64,000 bases of DNA from Oscillospiraceae bacterium (GCA_022508825.1 JAFLUI010000001.1:1-64000), one strand, 5' to 3'. Counted from the stretch's first letter, positions 9,771-18,235 are shown. The notes: generated by a model from the sequence alone, not told the origin. Translations and numbers: made by a program.

Positions 9771-10652
9771 TTATGACATTCCATCTATAAGCCATTTATG
9801 ATAATGCTTATCCTCCGGGTCGTTATTTCTGTCAAATATAAATTTTATTTCATCTTCAAAATTACTGGGATGAATACCAATATCCGCATGGTCATGACTA
9901 TTATCAGTCAACGGGGCTATCTGCTCACCCCTCGGAATGAAAAAATCAAAGCTTCCGACATAACTAACCTTCTTATACAAGTCATTAAATTTTATATTGT
10001 ACCACATGAACCTGATCACATTTTTATCAGTTTCATGCTGGAAATAATGCGTCAGGAACAATGCATTATTTATCTCAGAAGAATCCGAAGGTATCTTATC
10101 GGACAGCTTGACCAATGTTATCGGCAGAATATCTCCAAGCCCTTTAATTCGCGCATCGTGTGTTACCAGGCGTTCAACAAGAATAAGAATATATTTACCT
10201 GAATATTCTGTATCAGCAAATTCATTTGTATCCAATCTGAAATAGAAAACATCGTTTTGTTTCCATTTACAGTGAAATGGCTTTGTAACCGGAATATTTT
10301 TTCGTGGTGGAGGCTCTGAATTTAACTTTTCTTTCAAAGTATTCAATTCTTTAATTCGCTTTTTTCTGTCCGGATCATTCCATCGTTCTAAATCACTGCC
10401 GCAATGTTCTAATAAATTCAAGGCTTTATTTTTTACATCATCAGTAATTCGTCCCAGATCATGTGAAATTGACGCCAATGAAAACCAGAAATTATATTTA
10501 TCATCGTCATCATAAATATAATCGGCGCTCTCTGCAATGATTTCCTGTAACGCCTGTTCATCACTTTTTCCCATCTTTAACTTTGCTCTATAGTCATATC
10601 TGACATCATCAGCAGTATCATTCTGAAAAATTCCTGTTCCCCATGTTCCCAT
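9771..10652 (-). CDS. DUF4259-like protein
   Basis: The N-terminus MGTWGTGIFQNDTADDVRYD matches the opening of the DUF4259-type family, whose function is not known to me. The following region (YNFWFSLASISHDLGRITDDVKNKAL, about residues 60-85, then DLERWNDP) also matches relatives. After residue 120 a second, beta-rich half begins (FHCKWKQNDVFYFRLDTNEF). At 293 residues it is soluble, without a signal peptide. The ribosome site is GAGGT. It sits between rseP and ispG with the next unknown gene; both are AT-rich compared with the operon around them, which suggests acquisition. A role as an immunity or stress protein is only a guess. Confidence 0.75.
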   Translation of the reverse strand: MGTWGTGIFQNDTADDVRYDYRAKLKMGKSDEQALQEIIAESADYIYDDDDKYNFWFSLASISHDLGRITDDVKNKALNLLEHCGSDLERWNDPDRKKRIKELNTLKEKLNSEPPPRKNIPVTKPFHCKWKQNDVFYFRLDTNEFADTEYSGKYILILVERLVTHDARIKGLGDILPITLVKLSDKIPSDSSEINNALFLTHYFQHETDKNVIRFMWYNIKFNDLYKKVSYVGSFDFFIPRGEQIAPLTDNSHDHADIGIHPSNFEDEIKFIFDRNNDPEDKHYHKWLIDGMS

Positions 10653-10681
10653 TTATATTTTACCTCATATGGTTACTCCGT

Positions 10682-11803
10682 TTACTTTACAAAAATATTC
10701 TTAACATCATTAAATGTTACTACAACCATAAGAACCATAAGCAGAGCAAATCCCACAAAGTGTATCATACCCTCTGTCTCTGCCTTCATAGCCTTGCGGC
10801 GTATCGCCTCAACGATAAGCAGGACAAGTCTGCCGCCGTCCAGAGCAGGAACAGGCAGGAGGTTGAAGATTCCTATGTTTATGGTGACAAGAGTTGCAAT
10901 GTCAAGCAGGAAGCTTATGTCAAAGCCGCTTTGCTCAGCCACATCTCCTATTGTAGTGACAATTCCTACAGGTCCCTGCAGATCGTTTACCCCATATTTT
11001 CCTCTGATTATATCCCTGAGAGACATAAGCACTATCCTGCCGTAGTAAAGAGCATTTTTAAAAGAATAGGGCACCAGATTTGCAGCGGTTATCTTCACTG
11101 CCTGCACCTTGAAATCATAAATAAGCGTGCTTTTGCCCGTGGCAGGGTCTGTCTTCATTTCAAAACGGACGTTATCAAGTCTGACAAGCTCCCCGTTCCG
11201 CCTTACAACAAAGTCAACAATGCCGTCCTCGTCGTTTCCCAGCTGATAAATAATATCCTTTGCCGAAAATATCCTTACACCGTTTATTTTGACAATGGTA
11301 TCATTCATCTGCAAGCCATACTGGGTGCTTACAGCATCATCTGAAAACCACACTATCTCAGAGGACGTCACCCTGCCGTCCACAAGCAGAAGCACCACAG
11401 AAAGGATAAATCCCAGAATGAGGTTCATGACCGCTCCTGCCGCAATAACCGCTATCCTTGATGGAACGGGCTTTTTACGGAAGGAATTTGGATCGTCATC
11501 CTCAATATCCTCTCCCATTGAGCAGAAGCCGCCTATCGGAAGGAGCCTAAGAGTGAAAAGAGTCTCCTCCCCCTGCTTTTTGTATATCACCGGACCCATT
11601 CCTATGGCAAATTCGTCCACACGTATGCCGCACTTCTTTGCCACGATAAAGTGTCCGAACTCATGTATCACAATTATAAGACAGAAAAACGCCGCTGCGA
11701 ACAGGATAGACAAAACAGTCCCCGAAACACGGGAGCCGCCGCCTGCAGCCGCTTTTTCAGCCGTCTTTTCAGCAGCCATTAAAACATAAGTAAATTTATC
11801 CAT
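10682..11803 (-). CDS. rseP: Site-2 intramembrane zinc metalloprotease (RseP/RasP family)
   Basis: A membrane protease that in relatives cleaves anti-sigma factors and leftover signal peptides inside the bilayer. Seen: the HExxH zinc motif VIHEFGHFIVAKK in the first membrane segment, a PDZ-like region in the middle (QYGLQMNDTIVKINGVRI), and the second metal-ligand motif NLLPVPALDGGRLV in the C-terminal membrane segment. The N-terminal tail with GGGSR is slightly longer than usual, giving 373 residues. The start has GAGGT 5 bases upstream. It is 17 bp after dxr, as in many Firmicutes operons. It could serve the ECF sigma/anti-sigma pair at 29.7-31.3 kb, but that is inference. Confidence 0.95.
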   Translation of the reverse strand: MDKFTYVLMAAEKTAEKAAAGGGSRVSGTVLSILFAAAFFCLIIVIHEFGHFIVAKKCGIRVDEFAIGMGPVIYKKQGEETLFTLRLLPIGGFCSMGEDIEDDDPNSFRKKPVPSRIAVIAAGAVMNLILGFILSVVLLLVDGRVTSSEIVWFSDDAVSTQYGLQMNDTIVKINGVRIFSAKDIIYQLGNDEDGIVDFVVRRNGELVRLDNVRFEMKTDPATGKSTLIYDFKVQAVKITAANLVPYSFKNALYYGRIVLMSLRDIIRGKYGVNDLQGPVGIVTTIGDVAEQSGFDISFLLDIATLVTINIGIFNLLPVPALDGGRLVLLIVEAIRRKAMKAETEGMIHFVGFALLMVLMVVVTFNDVKNIFVK

Positions 11804-11820
11804 ATTACCTCACATACGAT

Positions 11821-12957
11821 TCAGATATTTTCTCTGACATACTCCCTTGCAGCGCTGTCAGCCTTTTTTATATCCTCATAGCTTTCCACGGGAAGCATGG
11901 GGAAAGCTTTTAACGACTCCAGAACAAGCTCCCCGATCTTAAGGAACGGTATCTTACCGTCAAGAAAAAGTCCCACCGCCTCCTCGTTGACGGCATTTAC
12001 AATGCAGGGATACGCCCCTCCCCGTCTGATCGCCTCTATGCATCCTGAAAGACATTCAAAGGTCTCAAGATCCGGTTTTGCAAATGTCAGTGTCCCGTAA
12101 TCGGTAAAGGACAGCGGCTTTACATCGCAGTCAAGCCGTTCAGGATACAGAAGCGCATACTGAATGGGTATCTTCATATCGGGAACACCCATCTGACCTA
12201 TCACCGAGAAGTCGTCAAACTCAACAGCAGAGTGAAGAACGCTTTCCCTGTTCACTATTATTTCAATATTCTCGGGGTCTATCCCGAACAGCCACCTTGC
12301 TTCAATGAACTCCAGCCCCTTATTCATAAGTGTAGCAGAGTCTATGGTTATTTTTTTACCCATGCTCCAGTTAGGGTGAGCAAGCGCCTGCTCAGGCGTG
12401 ACATTTTCAAGCTCATGCTTTTTCTTTCCGAAAAATGGTCCCCCGGAAGCGGTAAGGATCAGCTTTCTGACCTGTTCCCTTTTGTTTCCCTGCAGGCACT
12501 GAAATATAGCCGAGTGCTCGCTGTCAATGGGGTATATCCTTACATTTTTTCTCTCCGCAGCGGACATTACAAGATGTCCCCCCGCAACAAGAGTCTCCTT
12601 GTTTGCAAGAGCGATGTCCCTGCCATGCTCTATGGCTGTAAGCGTGGGAAGGAGACCCACCATTCCCACTGCCGAATTTACAAACAGATCGGTGTCAAGG
12701 GATGCAATTTCACACAGTCCCTCCATACCGCAAAGTACCTTTATACCGGTGTCCGACAGTCTGTCCCGAAGCTCCTTATACAAGGACTCCTCGTAAATGC
12801 ATACGACCTCGGGAAGAAACTCCCTTGCCTGTGCTTCCAGCAGTCCGGTATTTTTTTTCACCGCCAGAGCCCTTACCTTAATATTATGCTTTTTGCAGAC
12901 CTGTAATGTCTGCGTCCCGATGGAGCCTGTAGAGCCTATCAAAGAAATCGTTTTCAT
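11821..12957 (-). CDS. dxr: 1-deoxy-D-xylulose 5-phosphate reductoisomerase
   Basis: The first committed enzyme of the MEP pathway, NADPH-dependent conversion of DXP to MEP, and the fosmidomycin target. Seen: the nucleotide-binding loop LIGSTGSIGTQTLQV at the N-terminus, LANKETLVAGG, PIDSEHSAIFQ, LTASGGPFF, HPNWSMGKKITIDSATLMNKGLE (substrate and metal binding), and EAVGLFLDG. I start at MKTISLIGS (12957), which has a GGGAG site, instead of an in-frame ATG ten codons upstream that lacks one. The 378 residues are typical. The two flanking gaps (17 bp to rseP, 66 bp from cdsA) fit an operon. Confidence 0.96.
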   Translation of the reverse strand: MKTISLIGSTGSIGTQTLQVCKKHNIKVRALAVKKNTGLLEAQAREFLPEVVCIYEESLYKELRDRLSDTGIKVLCGMEGLCEIASLDTDLFVNSAVGMVGLLPTLTAIEHGRDIALANKETLVAGGHLVMSAAERKNVRIYPIDSEHSAIFQCLQGNKREQVRKLILTASGGPFFGKKKHELENVTPEQALAHPNWSMGKKITIDSATLMNKGLEFIEARWLFGIDPENIEIIVNRESVLHSAVEFDDFSVIGQMGVPDMKIPIQYALLYPERLDCDVKPLSFTDYGTLTFAKPDLETFECLSGCIEAIRRGGAYPCIVNAVNEEAVGLFLDGKIPFLKIGELVLESLKAFPMLPVESYEDIKKADSAAREYVRENI

Positions 12958-13023
12958 TTTATGGTATACTCCCGAAAAATCATACAAGAGGCCAGAAATT
13001 TCTTCCCTGACCTCTTTTTACTT

Positions 13024-13857
13024 CTACTTAAAAAGTGTGAAATGTGTCAAAACGAACATCATAAACGGCGCCACAAACAATACGCTGTCAAACCTGTCCA
13101 TAAGACCGCCGTGACCCGGCATTATGTTTCCGAAATCCTTTATCCCGCATTGCCTTTTTACAAGGGAGGCGGAAAGATCTCCCACTATGCCAAGTATGCC
13201 GCATATCAGTCCCATTATGACAAGATAGATGTAATTGACTTCAAATTCAAAGCCTCTGTATCCCTGAACCATGTGATAGAAGAACGCATATACCGCAAAT
13301 ACGATGCCTACTGTGATGACGCCGCCAACAGCACCCTCCACAGTCTTCTTCGGGGATATCTCGGGACAGAGCTTGTGCTTGCCCAGAAATGTTCCCGCAA
13401 AGTATGCGCCCGAGTCTCCCAGCCATGCCCCTGCAAGACACAGAACGATGTAGCATACTCCATGTACCTCGTCAAGATTTTTCAGCGCCACAAGGCAGCA
13501 CATACACGTAGATGCAAGTATGGTGACCGCTATCATATAGCATAGCTTTTCAAATGCCATTTCTTTATGCTTTGCGATAAACCATACAAACATTGAGAAA
13601 ATACACACCGCTGCAAGAATGTATTTAAGTTCCATTCCGTTTGAATATTCCGACAAAAACGGCATCACTATCGCAAAGAAAAAGCATACACCCGAGTGAA
13701 ATTTATATTTTATGCACTTATTTGCTGAAAGCAATTCATATACCATAATTACCGAAAGCGCCGCTACCATCGCATCATAAGCCGGAGTATCATGCAGGAA
13801 CAGGATACCTATCGCGATAGCAATACCAATTGCAGCCGAAATACTGCGTATAATCAT
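13024..13857 (-). CDS. cdsA: Phosphatidate cytidylyltransferase (CDP-diglyceride synthase)
   Basis: Integral membrane enzyme making CDP-diacylglycerol from CTP and phosphatidic acid. Several hydrophobic segments cover most of its 277 residues. The family signature is at the C-terminus: VKRQCGIKDFGNIMPGHGGLMDRFDS, with the conserved Asp residues that bind metal. GDSGAYFAGTFLGKHKL and SPKKTVEGAVGG in the middle are also typical. The start has AAAGGA. The order uppS-cdsA-dxr-rseP is conserved widely in Firmicutes. Confidence 0.96.
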   Translation of the reverse strand: MIIRSISAAIGIAIAIGILFLHDTPAYDAMVAALSVIMVYELLSANKCIKYKFHSGVCFFFAIVMPFLSEYSNGMELKYILAAVCIFSMFVWFIAKHKEMAFEKLCYMIAVTILASTCMCCLVALKNLDEVHGVCYIVLCLAGAWLGDSGAYFAGTFLGKHKLCPEISPKKTVEGAVGGVITVGIVFAVYAFFYHMVQGYRGFEFEVNYIYLVIMGLICGILGIVGDLSASLVKRQCGIKDFGNIMPGHGGLMDRFDSVLFVAPFMMFVLTHFTLFK

Positions 13858-13902
13858 TGTACCATTTCCTTTTCCGATGTTAAAACTGCCCGTATCAGAA
13901 AG

Positions 13903-14616
13903 TCAGACTCCTCCGAAGCGTCTGCTGCGGGAAGAGTAGTCCTTTAAAGCCTTGTCAAGCTCTTTTGTGGAAAAATCGGGCCATAGTGTGTCTGTAAAAT
14001 AATATTCTGCATAAGCAGACTGCCATATCAAAAAATTGGAGATCCTTTTTTCTCCGCTGGGACGGATAAGAAGGTCAACGTCAGGCATCCCGCCTGTATA
14101 AAGCAGGCTGGACACAAGGCTCTCGTTAATATCAGTCAGCCCTATCTCCTTATCTGACACCATCTCCGCTATCTTTTTCACAGAATGGACTATATCGTCC
14201 CTGCCTCCGTAATTCATAGCAAGCATGAGAGTCATGCCGTCAAAGTCAGCAGACTTTTTCTCCATATCGATCATTTTCTGAGCCATATCTCTGCCAAATG
14301 CGGATTTATCTCCAAGAAAGACCAGTCTGGTATTTTCTCCCGCGTACTCCTCCACCTCGTCAAGATATTCATTGAACAGACGCATAAGCTCGTCGACTTC
14401 ATCCTGAGGGCGTTTCCAGTTTTCCGTGGAGAAGGCATAAAAGGTCACATATCTGATACCTATTTTTTTACAGTACCTTGCTATCTTACGGAAGGTCTGA
14501 GCGCCTTCCCTGTGACCCATTTTCCTTGGCAGACCCCGCTTTACAGCCCATCTGCCGTTGCCGTCCATAATAAAGCCGATATGCACCGGCATATTGCCGC
14601 TATTTTTGTCTGACAA
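13903..14616 (-). CDS. uppS: Isoprenyl transferase (undecaprenyl-diphosphate synthase), UUG start
   Basis: cis-Prenyltransferase that extends farnesyl diphosphate with IPP to the C55 carrier needed for peptidoglycan. Seen: IGFIMDGNGRWAVKRGLPRKMGHREG, whose Asp binds Mg, FYAFSTENWKRPQDEV, AMNYGGRDDIV, and the C-terminal DLLIRPSGEKRISNFLIWQSAYAEYYFTD. At 237 residues it is the usual size. The start is TTG at 14616, with GGAGG about eight bases upstream and no better ATG. The 21-bp gap to frr and the 45-bp gap to cdsA point to cotranscription. Confidence 0.96.
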   Translation of the reverse strand: MSDKNSGNMPVHIGFIMDGNGRWAVKRGLPRKMGHREGAQTFRKIARYCKKIGIRYVTFYAFSTENWKRPQDEVDELMRLFNEYLDEVEEYAGENTRLVFLGDKSAFGRDMAQKMIDMEKKSADFDGMTLMLAMNYGGRDDIVHSVKKIAEMVSDKEIGLTDINESLVSSLLYTGGMPDVDLLIRPSGEKRISNFLIWQSAYAEYYFTDTLWPDFSTKELDKALKDYSSRSRRFGGV

Positions 14617-14637
14617 AGCACGCTCCTCCGTTCCGCA

Positions 14638-15192
14638 TCAGATGGACATGATCTCCTTTTCCTTTTCAGCAACAACAGAATCCACTGTATCACAGAATTT
14701 ATCGGTAAGCTTCTGGATATCCTTCTCGTAATCCTTCATATCGTCCTCAGTTATCTCATTGTTCTTTTTCATGGTCTTGAACTTTTCCATAGTATCACGT
14801 CTTACATTTCTGATAGTGACCTTTGCTTCCTCTCCGAACTTCTTGACCTGCTTGACAAGCTCCTTGCGGCGGTCCTCGGTAGGCTGAGGGAAAGCAAGTC
14901 TCAGAACGTTTCCGTCATTAGTAGGGGTAATTCCTATATCGGAAGCCTGGATAGCCTTTTCGATAGGCTTGAGCTGACTTTTATCCCATGGCTGAACAAC
15001 AAGGATCCTTGCCTCTGAAACAGATACCGCAGCCATCTGCTGTATGGGTGTTGGAGTTCCGTAATAGTCCACAAGTACCTTATCAAGTACCGCAGGATTA
15101 GCTCTGCCTGCTCTGATAGTTGAAAATTCATGCTCAAGGCTCTTGACGCATTTTTCCATTTTACCCTGTGCGTTTGAGATCTGCTCGTTCAT
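14638..15192 (-). CDS. frr: Ribosome recycling factor
   Basis: RRF acts with EF-G to split post-termination ribosomes. Seen: a three-helix-bundle sequence with EFSTIRAGRANPAVLDKV, YYGTPTPIQQMA, VQPWDKSQL, GITPTNDGNVLRLAFPQPTEDRRKELVKQ and, at the end, KDIQKLTDKFCDTVDSVVAEKEKEIM. I start at MNEQISNAQ (15192), which has AAGGAGAG in the right place; an upstream in-frame ATG adds 14 residues not expected in the family. The 184 residues are exactly typical. It follows pyrH by 65 bp. Confidence 0.97.
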   Translation of the reverse strand: MNEQISNAQGKMEKCVKSLEHEFSTIRAGRANPAVLDKVLVDYYGTPTPIQQMAAVSVSEARILVVQPWDKSQLKPIEKAIQASDIGITPTNDGNVLRLAFPQPTEDRRKELVKQVKKFGEEAKVTIRNVRRDTMEKFKTMKKNNEITEDDMKDYEKDIQKLTDKFCDTVDSVVAEKEKEIMSI

Positions 15193-15257
15193 AAAAAACT
15201 CTCCTTTTAACAAAATATTCATGACACCCCGCACACAACACGGAGCCGTCTTAACAG

Positions 15258-15974
15258 TTATCTGTCAATTACTATCGTACCGACCTTTTTGCCCATGCAG
15301 GCGTCATAGATGTTATCAGGTTTTCTCAGGTCAAACACCAGTATGGGAATGTTGTTGTCCTTGCACATTGAGGCAGCGGTGCTGTCCATAACAGCAAGAT
15401 TTCTCACCAGAATGTCATTAAAGCTCAGCTCGTCGAACTTTACCGCATCGCTGTATTTATTGGGATCCTTATCGTAAACGCCGTCCACCATAGTGGCTTT
15501 CAGGACGATATCCGCCTCGATCTCAGCTGCTCTCAGCGTAGACGCTGTATCTGTGGAAAAGAAAGGATTTCCCGTTCCGCATCCGAAGATGACCACTCTT
15601 CCCTTTTCCATGTGACGTACAGCCTTGTTTCTTATATAAGGCTCAGCCACCTGATGCATGGCGATAGCAGTCTGGACACGGACGTCTACTCCCAGAGATT
15701 CAAGCACATCCGCAACAGCCAGAGCGTTCATGGTAGTTGCCAGCATACCGATATGATCGGCACGGGTCCTGTCCATTGCTCCGCTGGAGCGTCCCCTCCA
15801 GAAATTTCCTCCGCCTACTACGATGCCTATCTGTATCCCTGCATCGGCGCACCTTTTTATGCTCTCACAAATTCTGGTAATTATTGAATAGTCAAGACCG
15901 ATTTTCTTCTCCCCCGCCAGAGCCTCACCGCTCAGCTTAAGGAGTATCCTTTTGTACTTAGGCTGTTCGGACAT
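15258..15974 (-). CDS. pyrH: UMP kinase
   Basis: Bacterial hexameric UMP kinase of the amino-acid-kinase family, making UDP. Seen: [67 protein letters not shown] and the C-terminal MGKKVGTIV. It has 238 residues. It is the promoter-proximal gene of the long operon that ends with polC. The ribosome site AAAGGATG is a little distant (about 12 bases). Nothing is unusual. Confidence 0.97.
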   Translation of the reverse strand: MSEQPKYKRILLKLSGEALAGEKKIGLDYSIITRICESIKRCADAGIQIGIVVGGGNFWRGRSSGAMDRTRADHIGMLATTMNALAVADVLESLGVDVRVQTAIAMHQVAEPYIRNKAVRHMEKGRVVIFGCGTGNPFFSTDTASTLRAAEIEADIVLKATMVDGVYDKDPNKYSDAVKFDELSFNDILVRNLAVMDSTAASMCKDNNIPILVFDLRKPDNIYDACMGKKVGTIVIDR

Positions 15975-16024
15975 ATGCCAAGATCATCCTTTCCTCAGAA
16001 GCATATCAAAACACTGCTATACTT

Positions 16025-16053
16025 ATTGTACTACAATTTTTATGATATGTAAA
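16025..16053 (-). promoter_or_regulatory. Promoter of the pyrH-to-polC operon
   Basis: On the minus strand, -35 TTTACA (16053-16048), a 17-bp spacer and -10 TACAAT (16030-16025), about 50 bases before the pyrH start. It is the only good promoter seen for the whole operon. Confidence 0.75.
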
Positions 16054-16101
16054 GGGGTGCAGGAAAAAATTTTTCCTGAATTTTCTCATAAAAAATGCCC
16101 C

Positions 16102-16170
16102 GAAAGGCTGAGCCTTTACCCTTTCCGCTGATTATAATTTTCGGAAAGGGTAAAATACGACACGGAAGCA
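16102..16170 (+). repeat. Dispersed ~70-bp hairpin repeat, copy A
   Basis: Begins with a small hairpin (AAAGGC, TGA, GCCTTT), followed by a longer inverted repeat (TACCCTTTCCG / CGGAAAGGGTA) and ends GACACGGAAGCA. About 85% identical to copy B at 18236-18304, which is in the opposite orientation, and related to copy C at 62003-62075. Copies A and B flank a 2-kb segment with two transcription units and the small-RNA candidate. It lies between the pyrH promoter and the end of the gene at 16216. Confidence 0.8.
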
Positions 16171-16215
16171 TAAAAATCTCCGTACCGCTGCCAACCCAAA
16201 CAGGGCACGATATTA

Positions 16216-16575
16216 TTATTTATACACTATCCCATACATATTGTAAACAAGGATAGCAGCCAGCATTACATTGAAAACAAGGGACATTGTAATATACGCC
16301 GCCCGTGTTGATCTTTTGCCGAACTTTGCCGACATTATGCCAACAAGACAGCTTGAGACCACAACAGCAAATACGTTTATAGCTGTATAGACCGTAAACA
16401 TATCCATGGGAAGCATATTTGAAAGTCTGCCTGACAGCATATACGAGAGCACATTGGCGGCAGGAAGAACCAGCAGCGGGACAGTCGCAAAGGCATGATC
16501 CTTCCTTCCCGCATGGAGATACACAACGACTACCGCAAAAATAAGTCCAAAAATCGTAAGACACTCAACGATCAT
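16216..16575 (-). CDS. Small integral membrane protein of unknown function
   Basis: 119 residues, mostly hydrophobic, with three to four predicted membrane spans: near residues 3-20, 30-48, 65-85 and 95-115. I do not recognise the family. I chose MIVECLTIFG at 16575 because AAAGGAGA lies 9 bases before it; the longer ATG nine codons upstream has no such site. It overlaps the 3' end of nothing, since the upstream SGNH-like gene stops at 16592, 16 bp away. The two are probably cotranscribed and may work together at the membrane. Another open frame over the same DNA (16220-16564) is Cys-rich and looks like a shadow. Confidence 0.7.
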   Translation of the reverse strand: MIVECLTIFGLIFAVVVVYLHAGRKDHAFATVPLLVLPAANVLSYMLSGRLSNMLPMDMFTVYTAINVFAVVVSSCLVGIMSAKFGKRSTRAAYITMSLVFNVMLAAILVYNMYGIVYK

Positions 16576-16591
16576 GTCAGGATGTCTCCTT

Positions 16592-17377
16592 TCAGTTTGC
16601 AATATGGGTCAGAATATATTCAGAAAGCTCTCCGTACTTTTCCTTTTTGAGCCTTACCCCGTTTGCCTCCGCCGCAGAATCCGGAAGCTTTCCGTCATTT
16701 CCCTTAAATCCTGTATTCACATCAAGATACCGGACGTTCTTTTTATTTGCAAATTTAAGCAGCTCGGAGTTATATGCATCGATATCCGAATTATAGGCAA
16801 CGCTGCTTTCACTTCCGGCAGGTACAGGCAGAAGGGACATAAGATATATCTCGGTGTCTGGAGCCTGACTTACAACAGCATCCACAAATGCCTCCATCTC
16901 GTCAAAAAGACCGGAATGATCGCTGGTCACGCTTCCCATTCCTATCATTATGTAGACCCCGGACACATTTTTGCGTATCACCGCATCTGCTATACCGCTT
17001 TCCACACCGTCAACGGACAATATCACCGAATTGAAATTTTCCGGAGTGATGGCATCGGATATCAGCATATTTCCGGACGGTACATATTCATAATCCGCAA
17101 GCCCTGCAAGAGCTCTGTTGCCGATAAACGCCACATCTTTATAGTAGCTGTCGTCCTGACGCTCTCCCGCCGGGACAGGATTTATAACACTGCTGCTCTG
17201 CCCCACAGGGTCTACGTAGACCACTGCGTCTGTGGTATTGTCAAGCATTTCGCTTGTCACCACGAAGTCCTCTTTCATATAAAAAACAAAGCATACCGCA
17301 AAGCTTGCAAAAATAAACAGTAAAATAAAGGAAAAACGAAACTTGGCTTTTTTCTTTTCCTTTTGATTTATCATCAT
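16592..17377 (-). CDS. SGNH/GDSL-fold membrane-anchored protein lacking catalytic residues
   Basis: 261 residues with a short cytoplasmic Lys-rich start, one membrane anchor (FILLFIFASFAVCFVFYM, about 15-32) and an extracellular domain. From about residue 84 the order of motifs matches Clostridia SGNH hydrolases (usual block I FIGDSR, block III LGxNE, block V DGIH). Here block I is FIGNRALAG, block III is IMIGMGSV and block V is ANGVRLKK, so the nucleophile Ser and the Asp/His of the triad all appear replaced. It may be a binding or scaffold pseudoenzyme. It is upstream of a small membrane protein. The assignment to SGNH rests on motif order and is moderately sure. Confidence 0.65.
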   Translation of the reverse strand: MMINQKEKKKAKFRFSFILLFIFASFAVCFVFYMKEDFVVTSEMLDNTTDAVVYVDPVGQSSSVINPVPAGERQDDSYYKDVAFIGNRALAGLADYEYVPSGNMLISDAITPENFNSVILSVDGVESGIADAVIRKNVSGVYIMIGMGSVTSDHSGLFDEMEAFVDAVVSQAPDTEIYLMSLLPVPAGSESSVAYNSDIDAYNSELLKFANKKNVRYLDVNTGFKGNDGKLPDSAAEANGVRLKKEKYGELSEYILTHIAN

Positions 17378-17418
17378 CTACGGATCACATCCTTCCCGCA
17401 AAACAAATCACACTACAC

Positions 17419-17447
17419 ATTATATCACAGCTCCGCAAAAAATGCAA
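17419..17447 (-). promoter_or_regulatory. Promoter of the SGNH-like gene
   Basis: The minus strand has -35 TTGCAT (17447-17442), a 17-bp spacer and -10 TATAAT (17424-17419), about 40 bases before the 17377 start. It lies downstream of the small-RNA terminator, so the gene does not depend on the sRNA promoter. Confidence 0.75.
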
Positions 17448-17483
17448 CCGAAAAATATTTCATTTCCGGTTATTTTTGTTTTC

Positions 17484-17583
17484 GGGTCAAAATAATAAAG
17501 ACTGCCCTGAAACGCAGTCTTTATTATAGGGGTAATATTTGGTATATATTGAGTAGATTGGTAAGAATTTACTAAGTACACCC
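17484..17583 (-). ncRNA. Candidate independent small RNA, about 100 nt
   Basis: A strong promoter (17590-17618) and a strong terminator (17492-17527) bracket about 60 bases with no plausible ORF. The predicted RNA begins near 17583 with GUAGGGUGUACUUAG, has a U/A/C-rich single-stranded middle containing AUAUAUACC and UUACCCC, and ends in a 14-bp hairpin and U-run. No known family was recognised. The next gene has its own promoter after the terminator, so this need not be a leader. Confidence 0.55.
17492..17527 (-). terminator. Intrinsic terminator of the small-RNA candidate
   Basis: Arms 17492-17505 and 17514-17527 pair over 14 bp around an 8-base loop. On the minus strand the hairpin is followed by ATTATTTTG. 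Confidence 0.8.
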
Positions 17584-17589
17584 TACAAT

Positions 17590-17618
17590 ATTATAACATT
17601 TAAAGAACAATTTGTCAA
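17590..17618 (-). promoter_or_regulatory. Consensus sigma-A promoter of the small-RNA candidate
   Basis: The minus strand has TTGACA (17618-17613), 17 bp, TATAAT (17595-17590): both hexamers perfect. It lies 37 bp after the end of the membrane-protein gene at 17655 and points at the terminator 60 bases away, not directly at a gene. Confidence 0.8.
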
Positions 17619-17654
17619 GAAAAAATTAAAAAATTAAAAAGCTGAGCCTTCAGG

Positions 17655-18194
17655 TCACTTCATCTTCCGCAGGAAAGTGGGTCTAAACCACTTTTTATAG
17701 CACTCCACCAATACTGACAGAACGTAGTCATACATTACAAAAACAAGGTTTCCGAAGACAAAAAGTGCAGGTATCAGCCATTCGTTGTAAAATCCGAACT
17801 CCTCAAACAAGTCAAGTGTTCCCAGTATGTTCATAAGGATATAGAAAATTGCCGCCACCGCTGCATCAAACACTGCAAGCTTGCAGAGAACAGCTATAAG
17901 CTTTACCTTAAATCCCTCAAAATAGGACTTCAGTATAGGATAGTACCCGAAAAGAAATGTAAAAAACAGCCATGCGTCCTTATCGGGAGTCACAAAGAAA
18001 GCAAGGACGACGATCACCGCATAGGTGACAAAAGCCCATGAACGGCTTATTTCAATTGCCACAACAGCCACAAGGGCTCCCGCAAATAAAGGGAGGGTCA
18101 TGCTAAGGATCGGGAACACCGCTGTAAGGAACATCATTACCAGACAAAGTGATGCTATCACTCCGCCAAGCGACACCTTATAACTGGTTTTCAT
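17655..18194 (-). CDS. Integral membrane protein, possibly ECF-transporter S-component-like
   Basis: 179 residues with about five membrane spans and a basic C-terminal tail (KKWFRPTFLRKMK). The N-terminal KTSYKVSLGGVIASLCLVMMFL and the compact five- to six-span layout recall substrate-binding S components of ECF transporters, but no substrate can be named and no riboswitch precedes it. The start at 18194 (MKTSYKV) follows GGGGAGGG; an in-frame ATG seven codons earlier does not. It lies 108 bp after a DUF5685 gene, with repeat copy B in between. Confidence 0.65.
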   Translation of the reverse strand: MKTSYKVSLGGVIASLCLVMMFLTAVFPILSMTLPLFAGALVAVVAIEISRSWAFVTYAVIVVLAFFVTPDKDAWLFFTFLFGYYPILKSYFEGFKVKLIAVLCKLAVFDAAVAAIFYILMNILGTLDLFEEFGFYNEWLIPALFVFGNLVFVMYDYVLSVLVECYKKWFRPTFLRKMK

Positions 18195-18235
18195 AGACGC
18201 CCTCCCCTCAATCAAGCATCAATATTGAAATATTA

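Noticed and set aside
16220-16564. Cys-rich open frame overlapping the small membrane gene at 16216
   Set aside because: It is out of frame with a gene that has a good ribosome site and several membrane spans; its composition (many Cys and Gly) is typical of a shadow.
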